Source: Hymenochaete sp. R1 (Eukaryota > Basidiomycota > Agaricomycetes > Hymenochaetales > Hymenochaetaceae). Taken from it: a stretch of 64,000 nucleotides of DNA. The DNA is taken from contig JAFREE010000083.1 in NCBI GenBank assembly GCA_019400425.1, positions 42,476 through 106,475 of the forward strand. Reading direction: 5' to 3'. Under the pieces are notes generated by a model. The model did not search any database. It saw only the letters and a program-made list of their open reading frames with translations, and was not told the DNA's origin. Shown one piece after another: positions 21,533 to 33,900 of this stretch. Position 1 is the stretch's first letter; each line of letters opens with the position of its first letter. Made by a program: the position numbers and the translations under genes.

Positions 21533-22948
21533 ATGGCCGCGAGTCTGATGCACTGGCAGGCTGGCGCCACTTCAAAATCAAGTCGGATTCTCTCTAAGGC
21601 CTCTGCTCTGTCTTCCGGAGGTCCCGTCTCACCCTCCTGCGTCCATCCAGCGGCTTTTACGCCATCCCTACCCTCAGAATTACTCCTGGAGATTTTTATT
21701 CTTGCAACGACTAGCCCAATACGAGATCTGGATGCTGTATTGTCCTGGACACCCTTTGAACTTGCGTACGAGACACAGACTGATGGTTTATACCGTGAGG
21801 CGTTGGCGACGAAAATTGCGTTGTCGTGGGTATGTTCTCAATTTCGCCTACTCATACTTCCTCTCTTGTACGAAGATATCTGGATACGTCATGGCTCTAG
21901 TGCGCTTCTAAGGTCTTTGAAATGGTCGGGACCAGAGGACAACTGGTTGGGTCTTGGCCGCTATGTCAAGCGCATCAGCTTGGCTCCAGTCGGACACCGA
22001 GATGAGGACGGGAGTTGGGATACATTTCTTGACGATGCCAGACAGATCCTTCTCTGTTGTCCAAATGTACGACATCTCGTTCGTCCCCAATCTCAAGCGA
22101 TTACGAAATCCGCATCCGTTGATCAGTCTTTCTCTTTCGACGACATCGAACTTCCGCTCTTGACTCGTGTAGACTGGTATAACACCCAGGCACAATACTT
22201 CATTGCTACCTGCCCCTCGCCAGGTATCATTTGGACCTCCAAATCCTTGCGCGTTCTCTGCGTCGGGCCTGACAATTTCCCTTTCGTTGAGGGCAGACAA
22301 GAACAAACGACATCCATCCATCTTCCCCACGTCCACACCCTCTGCATCCGCTCCCTCAATGCCTTCGGAGACGGTCAACGCCAATTCGACATCCGCCTTC
22401 CAGCTCTTCAGAATTTGGTTATTTCTAGTCCAGAAGCCATCTATAACGTGTACGACGGCTCGCTCATCCCGTTTCATCACCAGATTCGGCACCTCGAACT
22501 TGGATCTGACCTTCGGTTTCTCAAACATGACTTCGTGTCAACCTTGGTGCATTACTTCAGCCTCGTGACGGATCTTTACCTTCCGGTCTTCACCACAAGG
22601 CCCGTGGCGCAAAATAACTTGTTTGCGAGGTCGAATTTAGCCTTCAGGATACGAAGAGTATACTTGAGTGCAGTACTACCGACTGGGAAGGTTCATAATT
22701 TTAATCATGACCAGCAGTCGTGGTGGACGATGTTTGATAGTCATATCGATGGCTTGTGCGGGACCATGACTCGGTTTGCGCATCTGCAAACAATCTTTTT
22801 CTGTGGGACGACTTGGGAGAAGCTGATTACGGACTCGCGGTTCAGGTATTCGCTGGGCCGCTTGATCGAGAAGGGGATCGGACTCAAGTGCGACTCTGTT
22901 TTCGCGCAAAAGTTGTTATTCGCAGAGATCAGGAAACATGTCTTGTAA
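21533..22948 (+). CDS. F-box-like protein, family member 2
   Basis: Single exon, 471 aa. A 45-residue low-complexity leader precedes the F-box-like PSLPSELLLEIFILATTSPI. Signature LLYEDIWIRHGSSAL, then VHTLCIRSLNAFGD and QIRHLELGSDLRFLKHDF match the other members. The C-terminus (TRFAHLQTIFFCGTTWEKL) matches a shared final block, in which a short F/L-rich strand is followed by a conserved Trp-Glu. Closest in these blocks to member 3. The ATG at 21533 is the first in frame; later Met residues would truncate the leader only. Confidence 0.8.
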   Translation: MAASLMHWQAGATSKSSRILSKASALSSGGPVSPSCVHPAAFTPSLPSELLLEIFILATTSPIRDLDAVLSWTPFELAYETQTDGLYREALATKIALSWVCSQFRLLILPLLYEDIWIRHGSSALLRSLKWSGPEDNWLGLGRYVKRISLAPVGHRDEDGSWDTFLDDARQILLCCPNVRHLVRPQSQAITKSASVDQSFSFDDIELPLLTRVDWYNTQAQYFIATCPSPGIIWTSKSLRVLCVGPDNFPFVEGRQEQTTSIHLPHVHTLCIRSLNAFGDGQRQFDIRLPALQNLVISSPEAIYNVYDGSLIPFHHQIRHLELGSDLRFLKHDFVSTLVHYFSLVTDLYLPVFTTRPVAQNNLFARSNLAFRIRRVYLSAVLPTGKVHNFNHDQQSWWTMFDSHIDGLCGTMTRFAHLQTIFFCGTTWEKLITDSRFRYSLGRLIEKGIGLKCDSVFAQKLLFAEIRKHVL

Positions 22949-25900
22949 AAACCTTTCCCCGAGTAATGTAGTCGTAAAGTATCCGATAACGTGTTGAGTT
23001 TGGCATTGTATCCGTCCTCGTAGTCCACTGGCATCTAGGACAGGGCTAATTTGGAGGTGGCGCCATGGGGTTTCAAGTTCAAGTAGAAAAGAACGCGTAG
23101 TTCATTAGGCTGTCATGCTATATTGATGAGCGCTGATAAATTATCATCGGGACAAGTTGTTGTCCGACTCGAGACATTGTGAAGCTTCACTGACCGATCT
23201 TTTAAATTTGGGGATCCAAATTACGAGCCGCTCAGGATGAAAGAGCACGTCCGTAAAGGGAAGGGCAAGGGATCAATACGAACGCGCCGAGGCGGACCGT
23301 CCGGCGCGCGTCCTTTCCAACCAACTGCAATCCGGACCTCATTCCTCTTCCCCAGTTCTCTCACCCTCTTGCTTTCGTATTTCAACATCCAAATTTCTCA
23401 TGTTTCAAGTAAAGCCGAATTGTCGCCGATGACTTTTTGCATTATCGCCTACTCTATTGCTTGCAGGAGAACAGTGAAGAAAGAATGGAGGCGAACAACC
23501 ATCGATTTGTCTTTTGCAAGCAGCGCGTGCCATCCACTTGCGTTTCTCGACGCCTCACTGTCAGGCTCACCTCAAGCGATGCATCAGTAATGTATGTAGA
23601 CGACGGCGAGGTTTTCATGCTGAAAAGAGCATGGCCGACCCAATCCTGTCTTTAGGTACGCCTCCTTTGCTGTCTCCGACTATACCATCTCTACGACGTC
23701 GGACAGGTCCGTAAAGTTCTCAGCAGTACAGCCAGGTGTTAAGCTTTCCCCGTTCCGGCGGCTAAGGAAAACGTGAACAAATCGCATCGCATCATCCCAC
23801 GCGCCTGTTCTCAGCGTGGTCATGCTTGAGCTCGAGTCGGCTATAGGAATGGTCGTATGCCTGATTGCGCTTCAGCTATGTTCATATAGTATACAAGCGA
23901 AACATCCGACGGACAAGCATAGGTTTATCATGAAACCCTAAACCATACATATCCGGTGCGCGTTCCGACTTCTATGACAGAATACTTGAGAAAGGTATGT
24001 TATAATTGTCTTTATCCCGAAGTTATGAAGAGATTCTAAAGCAATGTGTCTTCAGCCATCCGATGATTGACGCCCGTTACTTTCTACGAAAAGACGAGAT
24101 CGACGGAGTCGGACGTCCACTCAGCACCGCAGAAAGTTCGCTAAAATAGATGTTGATCCATGTGCGTGGCGGAGGTTTGCTCACGGAAGACGATAACCTG
24201 ATCTGTTTGTGAACCTTGGAAGCTCCGATCGGGGCGGTGTGTCCAGATTTTGCCCGTTCCGCTCAACCTTGTTGATTGAAGGTCAGAGCTAGGTTCAAAC
24301 TCTGGTAAGCCACCAATACTTCGCCTCGACTTCCTCGACATTCACTGGCGAAGCAAAGAAGGCCTCAATCAATCAAATGAGTGGCGTATAGCTCTTCGCG
24401 TGGGGCTCGCGGTCCGTGCTCCACAAAGTCGATTATTGTCTTTTTGAATTTCGAATTCATCATTGGCGGAAAATCGACGCCCCGGTTGGTAGTTTTCACT
24501 CAAGACATGGCTTCGCGTGGGCTGTAGGAAGACGACACGTTGGTGAATCCTATTCAAACATGCAATGCGCTCAACCTTACTGCTGGACGTAAAAAAAACA
24601 CCTTTACGAAAGATCTTAAAAACATTAAGCGCGCGTATCAGACGTAGACTTCAACTGTGAGAAATTATTTATCACGATACTTGCCATTTAGACTAATAAA
24701 TCTAAAATTTCGATGTTAACAGACTTACCAGTCGAATGCCACTCAGCAACCGAAGTTGACAGAAGTGCCGATCTCTCGACGATAGGAGGCATCAACTAAG
24801 ATGCTAACGCCGAGCCTAAATTGAATATGCTTTTTCATCCACGTCCACGTCGCGCGATGCCCGTCAAAAACGACATGAAGGCTACGCACCTGTTCTATTT
24901 TTTTTTCGCACTTCCTCCATTTTTGTCTGCTTCCCGCTGCAATTGATTCCGGATGGTCATCTCGTGTCGCTTTGCTTCCGCAATGCCGCAGGACGTCAGG
25001 GTACTAGAACGTGGTGCTTTCTCCCAGGGACTGCATCTCAAGTTAGTCTGACAGCCATTGAGTAGGGTGAATAGCTTCCGGGGCTGCTGAATGCTTCCGA
25101 AGGAAACTATTCGTGTCGAGAACCTCGCAAAAACAGGTTTGCCTTCAACTCGAAGCCACTGGTAAACAAGGGAATCCCGTTGTCGACTACAGGAACTATG
25201 CATGTCGTACGTGATGGTGGCCTCGTGTATGGATGATTTAGGGTCCAAATGGTTGGATAATACAGAATCCATGGGAGCCTATATTCTCCTTCGAGGGATG
25301 TATCTCTTGACGCTGTATCTGCGAAGGTACCCTCACGCCTCATCCCACGGCCCATTTGTGCGTGTTGCTTCGGAATTTGAATGGTTACTTTACTACGACA
25401 ATATGCAATGCGGGATAGAATCACCCTGGTCCGCGCGTTTACTCTTTGAATAACACGAGGAATCAGTTTACATTGAGCTCTACTATGTTCAAGGCATCAT
25501 AGGGCTTTTGATAACTCCATGGCCCACTGCGGAAGCTCTTCTTCCACCAACTTCGGAAATGAGTGGACTCTAGTCCCGACACGCGATGCGTTTACCTGCA
25601 GCTAATGCATTTGATGGCGCGATTATCCTTTTTAGGATGTTACGGCGCTTGACTCATGACTGAACGCGTAACACTAAAGCCGAAGGAAATCGATTGGTAG
25701 GCGCCAAATTCGACGAGCTTCAGTCTTCTTAATTACGTTGAAGCAGACGTTTCCATCGACTAGGCGTCTACTATCAGCGTAATATGGCGAGAGGGTTCGT
25801 GGTAACATGTTAACATAGCCTTTTCTCTCACACCGAATGGCCAATCCCGCCTAGCACACCCCAGACACATTGCTAGTCTTTCTTTCGTAACTGCGAAATG

Positions 25901-28900
25901 ACTATTCGAAGCATCCGACTCATCGACCACCTGCCCTCTCGCCTCATGTTGTAGCGCTCATCAGACAACCATCGATTGATCTCACATCTACAGACATCGC
26001 AAGATTTTACCGCCGCAAATGGGAACCCCGCGCTAGATTCGAGATGGGAGTTGTAGCCAGGAAACTGGGATAATTCAGGTGGAAATGCAAACTGGTTTCA
26101 ACCCAGAAAACGAAATTCACTGTGCACATGAGCCTTCCTCCTAGATTGCGATTTCTATATTGCGATTTGACTCAATCGCCAATTCTTCATCGGCGTCGCC
26201 ATCCGCGCTATAAGTATATTGCGTTACGCACGCACGAAGCGGGAGCCGTTCGATTTCATCGCCAACGACATGCTGTGTCCTCATGCCTGAGGCCCCTTTA
26301 ACGGCAACAGCGATTCTTTTGATAGATGGGACCTCCTCTCCCTCGGGGCGCGCGTCCTTGATAGCCACACAACCAAATTGTGCCGTGCCGTGGCTCACCA
26401 CCTCTCCGCGCCGCGCCAGAGCGGCAGGTGAAAAAGGTGTTTGGACGTGTGTAAGGACGGAAAGGGGCTCACTTGCTTCCTTCGCTTCTAGTTCCTCCGG
26501 CTCGAGGTCCTCTCTTGTATTTTTGTGCTTTCTATGTATGTTTTTTTCTTAGTGAGGGACTTGGGGCGGACGAGAAGCACATCGGACTTGAATTTAGGGG
26601 CCCACATGGACAAGTAGGTCTCGATGGAGCACGCGAAACGGGAAAGGACGACGAGATGTGTCGCTATTGCTGGGTTTTAATTTCGCTGCCTTTCGGAAGG
26701 AAAGAGAAGGTCAAGGAGTAGCTGGGCTACGCGCAACGAGATCAGCCAAGAGCTGACGCTCGCTACAAAGTGTACCAGCGGCCTCATCGGCCCCTTTCTT
26801 CATCCAATGAAAGGTGAGCCCCACTTTCCCACGTTTCCCAAAAAGGATAATCCCGACTGAATTGACCCACATCAGCACTGAGCTCTATGAAAAGCGATGT
26901 GTTCCGCATTTCCGGGGCCAGAAGTAGTGCGAACGGGGGGGAACCCTGTTTTAGCGCGTCAATTTCACGTCGATTGGAGGTTCGGTTCGTACGCACTAGA
27001 GCTAAGGAACCGTCTTGAGCGGATGTCCGTGCGTTGAGTGAGGGGTGGTGTTTTTTCACTCTCTTTCGTACGTTTCTTGTTCTTCGAACGCTAACATCGT
27101 AACAAAGTTTGACAGATTTCTTTTCTGTTTCGTTCTTTTTATGTGCTCGGGCGTCTGTGGCGGGCGTAATTGGTCCTTCTTGGGGGTTCTGGTTTCGTGT
27201 TTTCTGGTTTCTTGAGAAATGCGTGCTCGTTTTCTTATTAACTATCTAGCCGACGGAATCGAGTATTTTCTCGGCCCGGGCGGTTTCGGGAGAACGGAGG
27301 TATGTGGATGTGGCGGCCGGCGAGCGGTCGGCATCCCTAAGCAGGTGAGTTGCAGGTTGTTCCAAGCCGTCACTGCAATATTTCTTTTATTCTGGTACTC
27401 TGACCCGGGAGACCATTTTTTCAGGGACAATCGGAACAGCCTTTCAAGCGCGTCATAATATGAATACAGCACAACGGTGGTCGTAACTATTTCGAGGCTG
27501 GGAAGATGACGGACGTTAAGGTCAAGGAGAGGGGGGAAGCGACGAATAACCTGCCTGCCTACAGTCTCAAGGAAAGACGATATTCGCGAGTGTGTGATGG
27601 TCGCGCTGTTCACTAGCATGGGTTCGTTTTTTGATTTTGAAAAGCTCTTACAGTACTGGCGACTGACGATGAAGAGGGACTCGGGCCTTTGTTCCCTGCT
27701 CGCTGTTCGCCTCGTTTGTCGGTGATTCCCTTAATCTTAGACAGTTCGAAGGAGGGAGACGACGACGACGACGAAAACCCGCGTTTCGACGCGTTCGTAT
27801 TTTTGACGGTCGCCTTCGAGTCGAGCCACCTGCGCTGCTGCCAGTGTTACCGCGATGCCATGCCATGCCTTCCGACCTTGTAAAATCTCGACGCTATGAC
27901 CACGTCGCGCACTCGCTTCCAATGTTCCATTCGATCGCTCGCGCCTTTTTGCCTTCATTGAAGCCGACATCAAGAAGGCGGATGCTGATGCTAATGATGC
28001 AGATGATAATGATGAAGCACAGCTCAGTAGCTAGCTAGCTGACGGCCCACTGGCAGTATCTGGTCGGAGGAAGACGCGAAAGTCCGAACACCCAAGTCGC
28101 CTCGCCTTTCATCTACCCCGGTAGATCCCCCCTCGCCCTTGTGCCCTTTCTCGCACAGTGATTTACGCTTCCCCTGATCTCTTGTTTCAGACGCATGTGG
28201 TGTCTGTGCATTGTGCGTTTAGCGGGGTTTCTTCTTTCGTCTTTCGTGTGTGACGAAAGAGAGAGAAGGCGGCCCGGAGATACTGGTAGCTCAGGCTCAG
28301 GCGCTAGCGATGGAGATAGAGATGAGATGGAAGTTGGGGAATGGACAGCTTTTGTGTTTGTGTGGTGAGTTTTTTGTCTTCCGCGTTGCTGGGTGGGGTG
28401 GGTCCCCAGATGCTCCCAGCGAGTCCGCCGATTGACGCTGACCGGTGAATTTTGTGGGTGGATGTATGCACAAAGATAGCACGCACACGCGGTGCCGGTG
28501 AGAGGAGATAGGATAAGGATAGGGTGGTCCGTTAGGTAAGTTTTCTTTTAGCAGGTGATTTCTCTTTTACAAATCTTTTTTTTTCAGGTGTTTGTGGTTG
28601 TGGTGGGTGGTGAGATTCAGATGAGATGTTTGGTATGAGATACGGCGGGATGCAAGTATAGGAGTGGCCTGATCTGGGTTAGGTCGAGTCTCCTGCTGCC
28701 TCTCGCCCCCTCCCTCCCAATTCTTCGTGTGCTGTGTTGTTGAGCTGGAGGGCAGGGGTAGCATTGAATGAGATTTACTATTCGCCAGTCCCGGTCCCGA
28801 GTGCCGGCCCAGAGACCGGAGAGTGATCCGGCCGGAAAAGGTAAGGTAAGGTATCTGACTCTTGGGCACCGACACCGATGTCCAGGTTCGAGCTCAGGTT

Positions 28901-29069
28901 GATGGGACGCACGGAGCGACGAGACGACTCAGAGGTGCCGTCGAGCGCAGGGATGCTCAGGCTTTCTTATTTTCCGTTTTATTTTTATTTTTTAATTTGG
29001 TGACAAATCTACGACGGTGCTCCCCGGCGTTTCCTCAAAAAGGAGGGAAAGTTTTTTTTTATCGGACAT

Positions 29070-29097
29070 CGCCTACCGCCTACCGCCTACCGCCTAG
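29070..29097 (+). repeat. 7-bp tandem repeat (CGCCTAC)x4
   Basis: Three perfect CGCCTAC units and a fourth ending in G, directly after a poly-T run. Confidence 0.85.
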
Positions 29098-29523
29098 AGA
29101 GTTATTGTGATTGTGACATACAGGACATGAAGTTTAGCTGGGCTACGAACATGCCCGTCTTGAACATCAAGCTCCGGACGGTCGGGCGGGCGTAGCGCGA
29201 TCTTCGTTAACCCAACTTCTATACACGTAGGGGGCAGACGTGCATCGGGACCTGGCCTTGAGGCTGATTGGCTGGATTTAAGGTGAAGAGGTTTGGATGG
29301 ATGACGAGAGGGGAGGGGAGAGCGTAAATGAAGCTTGACGCCGCTGTAGCGTGTAACGTGTTGGGTGTCGAGTGGAGTAGGTGTCAAGTTAGTCAGTGGA
29401 GAAGGGGATTGAGGATCTGTGCGGCACAAAGGCGGCGGCTTGGGTGGACAGACTGGGAGTGGGAGCTAGAAGACGGAATCGGGTTGGTCTGGATGGTCTG
29501 GAGAGGAAGAAGAAGAGAAGGAA

Positions 29524-29537
29524 GGGGGGGGGGGGGG
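29524..29537 (+). repeat. Poly-G run, 14 bp
   Basis: Uninterrupted G14 in a purine-rich stretch (plus strand). Confidence 0.9.
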
Positions 29538-29819
29538 CTCGTCGGGCTCGACTGTCTGTCAGTGCTGTCGTTATTGAGCGAATACCCAAAAAAAAAACGA
29601 GAATCACTGAGGATCGAGATCAGGATTGGGATTGGACAAAAGGAAAGCAAAGCTAGGGCTGGCTGGAGGACAGCGAGGATCAGGTTTTGACCAGTGAGCG
29701 AGCCGATGGCGATGTGTTCGAGAGGTGTTTCGGGAGGGAAGGTGATTTGTGGGTTGCGATTGCCAAGGCACAGATCTAGAGAGCACAGTGGATATAAGAA
29801 GGAGAGCGCTGGTTGGCTA

Positions 29820-29851
29820 ACTGTCTGTCTGTCCGTCTGTCTACCTGTCTG
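29820..29851 (+). repeat. Imperfect (CTGT)n microsatellite
   Basis: Repeated CTGT/CCGT/ACCTGT units over about 32 bp, just before a G12 run at 29868-29879. Confidence 0.8.
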
Positions 29852-29867
29852 ACTGGCTATCCGAGAA

Positions 29868-29879
29868 GGGGGGGGGGGG
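29868..29879 (+). repeat. Poly-G run, 12 bp
   Basis: Uninterrupted G12; a further G10 lies at 30126-30135. Confidence 0.9.
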
Positions 29880-30125
29880 TCGTCGAATCGCGTAGGAGGA
29901 AGAGTTCCTCTTCGATTGACTGCGCGAGAACGAAGGGGTCTGGGATTCGGAAGAGGGCGCGAGGATTAGGCTAAGCTGTTGTAGAGAGCGGGACAGTGAT
30001 GATTTTTTGTATTAAAGAAAGAATTGTGTGTGTTGAGTGGGTCCTTGTTCTGCGACAGCTGTCTGCGCGCGATCTCTTCTCGTCGTGTTGGACATGTTCG
30101 CGAAAGGAAGAAGGAAGGAAGGATA

Positions 30126-30135
30126 GGGGGGGGGG
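30126..30135 (+). repeat. Poly-G run, 10 bp
   Basis: Uninterrupted G10 within a GGAA-rich purine tract, about 160 bp upstream of the TEA-gene TATA box. Confidence 0.85.
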
Positions 30136-30291
30136 ATTGGGAAAGGAAAGGGGGGAGAGCATTGAGCGAACGAAGGGATTCGGATTGCTGGGATCGGACG
30201 GACGGGAACGGACGGCGATGACGGAAGCAAAAAGGCGAAGACGGGACGGATGACACGGACGACACGGACGAAGATCCCGGATGCTGATGTC

Positions 30292-30298
30292 TATAAAT
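30292..30298 (+). promoter_or_regulatory. Candidate TATA box of the TEA/ATTS gene
   Basis: TATAAAT at the boundary between the purine-rich upstream block and the pyrimidine-rich leader. It is 642 bp before the start codon, implying a leader of roughly 600 nt. Confidence 0.5.
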
Positions 30299-30519
30299 GG
30301 AAAAGATGCCGGTCCGAGAAGGAAGGGTTAAAATGTGCGCTATTTATTGACTGTTGTTTGTGCGTCGGAGTGAACGAATTACCTGTGACAGGACAGACAG
30401 ACCGACTGATCTGACCTCCGTCTCTTTCTCCCCGTCTTTCATCTCCCTCGGACACTCTCTCACCACCACACTCCTCCCCTCCCTCTTCCCATAAACAGAA
30501 TTCCCCGAACGCATCGGCA

Positions 30520-30939
30520 ATGGAATTCGGACTGTCTCCCTCGAGGACGACGAGCGCCTATCGGAAATATGATATTGATATTGACGAGATCTGGAGATTC
30601 ATTCGGAAACAGATTTGGATGATGCTTCGCGCCGACTTCCATAAAAGTCTTCATCGACCAGGTTTACCGTTTACGTCCTTTTTCCTTTTCTTTTTCTTTT
30701 TTCTTTTCTGGATTTTTTTGGTTGTTTCTTGAATTCTTCTGCTCTCTGCTCGACAATCCCTTTGGTCTTATTTAATTATAGGATGACGATGTCTCTTCTC
30801 TCAGCTCACTCACTCCCGCTTCCTTTTAAATACTCTGCATTCCAATCCCTTCCTCTACTTTCCCTCGCTCACTCTTCCCCCCCCTCTCTGGTGCTCATCT
30901 GCTCATTCTCGCTTCCGCTCTCAATCAATCTACACTTAC
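30520..30939 (+). promoter_or_regulatory. Probable 5' leader of the TEA gene with upstream ORF and possible leader intron
   Basis: An upstream ATG at 30520 opens a frame starting MEFGLSPSRTT. A good donor (CAG/GTTTAC near 30661) and an acceptor (ATTATAG at 30780) would define a leader intron. After splicing the upstream frame ends within a few bases. A second pair of ATGs lies at 30783-30791 in a different frame from the TEA protein. The leader between 30790 and 30939 is strongly pyrimidine-rich. Whether the upstream frame is translated cannot be read from sequence. Confidence 0.45.
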
Positions 30940-33900
30940 ATGCTCGACTACTCTCTCCGCTCATCAGTACACCCTTTCTCATCCCTCTCTCCGCAATCCA
31001 TTCCCTCATCATCGCCCCCGCCACCGTACTCACCTACCTCTATCAACGACATGCAGTCAGACTACATCCACTCGATCCCATCCCACAACCAAAATCAAAT
31101 CCAGTCTCATGCTCAGAACTATCACCACTATGCTAGTCCTAGGCATCCGGAACTCGGCGAGGCAGCTGTCGCTGAGACGATCGTGCGCGCTCGGAAGAGC
31201 TGGAAGACCGTCAAGGGTCGCTCAGAGCCCGTCTGGCCACCCAATCTCGAAAAGGCGCTCGTCCAGGGTACGTTCCTATTAATGACTTGACCTTTTCATT
31301 TGCTCCGTCCAATCCAGCTCGAGCACACCTTTACTGACTTCCCCTCTCCCGCCGTCCTTTTCAAATATCGTGTTCATCTTTTGAATGCGCTGTATTTCAT
31401 GCATCGCGCCACTGCCGGCGCCTGCCCTGTTTTCGCTTTCGCCTGCGGACACACGTACAGCCCTACTCCAGTACAAGCCGCACGACCCCCGGTATGCACG
31501 CGCGCTCGGCAGATTCCCGAAACGAAACCGCTACATCTCCGATTATATCTTTGACCAGACGGGCGTGCGCCGGAGTCCGAAGCAGGTGGGCAGTCGACTT
31601 CAGCAGTTGAAAGATGTGCAGTGCGGGAAACAGCGTGAGTAGACTGGTTTTGGTTTTGGTTTTTGTGTTTGTTTTTTCCACCTGAGTGTATGCGCTATGC
31701 ACGGGTAGCGAGTGTAGCGAAGTTTTCGGCGTCAGGGGATGAGGATCCTGAGGGTTCTCGGAGATACTTATTTCGGACTCGGGTGCGTCTGACTAGCTGC
31801 CCCGGGTGTGTTGTCATCGATGGAGACGATATCGCGAGCTCGTGCTCTGGAGAGCGCCGGGAGCGAGTAAACACCTGCATTAGACGTTTCAATTAATCAT
31901 TACTCATTTTCTTGGGATTCTCGCCCCTCTTCTCTCCAAGCTCTCTCTAATCCTTCATTCCTTCCGGTTTCTGTCATCTCTTTTATGGTCTACTTTTGGA
32001 TCGGTTTTTTTGCTGAGGACTGACCCTCGTTTTTTTCGCAGTACTTGCTCAGGTGGCGAACTGGTCCCTCGGGCCTCACGCAAACGCGCCGAACGGTACG
32101 GTTCTTCTAGACTCTGACTCCGAATTGAATGCTGACTGGAATGAATTCCAGGACACCTATCCGTCTCGCCCACGGACCAAAGACACCATACCCATACCAA
32201 CGGTTCTCACCCCTCAGCGTCAAATTTCAGCAATGGGTTCAACCAGAACCAAAGTTACAATCAGTATGGTGCCAGAAACTCAGATCCGACCTATGCACAG
32301 CAGGCGCATTCGATGTCTATGCCCCCTTCGTACGCTAATGCGAGGCGAATGGACGTGAAGGTCCCCTTTAACCCAGCTTCCTCTCCACCGCTCGGCGCAC
32401 ACACCGGTGCGTTCCCCCCGTCCCCGGAATATTCCCCACTCGTCCGCTTCAAGGGATCACTCGCGAACCCGCAATCCGTCTATAACCTCCCGCTCTCCTC
32501 CATAAGCACATCATCGAACGACCAAATTCCTATTGTGACGTTCACGGCTCGAGACCCCGTCGTAGCGCAAAGCGTTTCCTCCCTTTGGCGTCTTTCTAGC
32601 GGTGGAGCCCGCAACGGGGAAGGGGAAAGGACGAAAATGGGGGAGGTGAGGCAGCAGCTTATGTGTGCGCCCATGTCTATGCCTGGATCGAATTTCGCTC
32701 GTTCGTCTGAGATGGGGATGGGAGCTGGGTTTGGGGGCGGTAGGGACTTGTATGCTGTTGATAGCTTGATCGCGCCGCCAGCGACGACGACGTCAAGGTA
32801 TGGGGATGGGTTCAAGGTTGAGGACGGGCTGAGTCCTACGTTGGGGTGGGCTAGCTGTGGTATGGGCGCCGGGATGGGGATGGAAAGGGCGTCGATCGCG
32901 GAGGAGGACAGCTTCGTTTATTCGGCGAGACTTGTGGAGGAGGAGACGTGGAAGCGGATGTGTAGCGAGGGAGGTACGTACATTTCGGATTTTGTATATG
33001 TGCACTCTGGGTTCAGAAATTCGGAAAGCTGACTTTGCGATGTTTCTTTTTTTTCGTATTCTGCATTTATAGAGGGATTGAGCAGGTATATCATCACCCA
33101 GGACATCGTACGCGCCTCGCAGAACCAGGCTCAGAACCAGAACCAGAATCACTACAGCAGTAGCAACACGGAAGTCGTACTCAGCATCACGTATCATTTT
33201 TCATCGACTTCGACTTCTTCCGCGCAGGCGAGCCATTCGTTCTCGTCGGGTATGCCAATGGTACCGTCCATGGCGCCGTCGAGGGATACTTCGTACTACA
33301 GTTTCAATCAGGGACTCGGTCAGGGACTCGGGCTTGGGCTGGGTTCAGGAGTTGGAACCGGACACGGACACGGACACGGGCAGACCCTCAACAGTAACAG
33401 TAACCTCAACATCAACAACAGGCAAGGCGCGTCCCCAGCGCTTTCCGCCTCGTCCGTTTCCTCGCCTCTAAGCTCCGTCGGCGGGAGCGCGGGCAGCCTG
33501 AGCGCGGGCAGCGAAAGGAGCGGAAGCGGGAGTGGGAGCGTGTCGCCGATGAGTGGTGCGGGGTCGCCTTTGGCTGGGTCGTTGGCGGCTGTGACGATGC
33601 CTTTTGGGACTGGGGTTGCTGGGGTTGGAGCGTTCTCGACTGCGGCGGCGGCGGCGACGGCGGGTGGTTCGTTGATGCTCCCGCTTCCAGGCGTAGGAGA
33701 CGGGACGAGTCATGGTGGTGGATTGGTGAGTCTTTCCTCCCCATCTCCCTTTTTTCCCTTCAGATAGAAAGCGCAAAAACTAACGTTTCTGTCATTTTGT
33801 GTGTGCGTTTTGGACAGTTCGATGGGTCGCATGATATGTACCCGAGCAATCGTGGAATGTCGGTGCCGGTCCACGCGCCGCAGGGGTCGTACGCAAGCGC

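Larger units (their letters stand above)
22949..30939. other. Gene-poor region of about 8 kb upstream of the TEA/ATTS gene
   Basis: I see no gene I can support. Frames are short (at most about 125 codons), resemble no family known to me, and lack consistent splice chaining. From about 26 kb on the sequence becomes low-complexity: G-rich/purine-rich on the plus strand from 29.1 to 30.3 kb with three poly-G runs, then pyrimidine-rich from 30.4 kb to the TEA start codon. A TATA box is at 30292. Most of the right half is probably the extended promoter and leader of the TEA factor. The left half (23-26.5 kb) may be decayed sequence or a non-coding transcript. Confidence 0.5.

Noticed and set aside
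21908..22528. 206-codon minus-strand frame inside F-box member 2
   Set aside because: Antisense shadow; the sense frame carries the family motifs.
24895..25424. Two overlapping minus-strand frames of 105-125 codons in the gene-poor region
   Set aside because: No family similarity, no splice chain, no start or promoter context.
30729..31136. 135-codon open frame overlapping the TEA gene start
   Set aside because: Pyrimidine-rich leader lacks stops by composition. The frame is not that of the TEA domain and resembles nothing.
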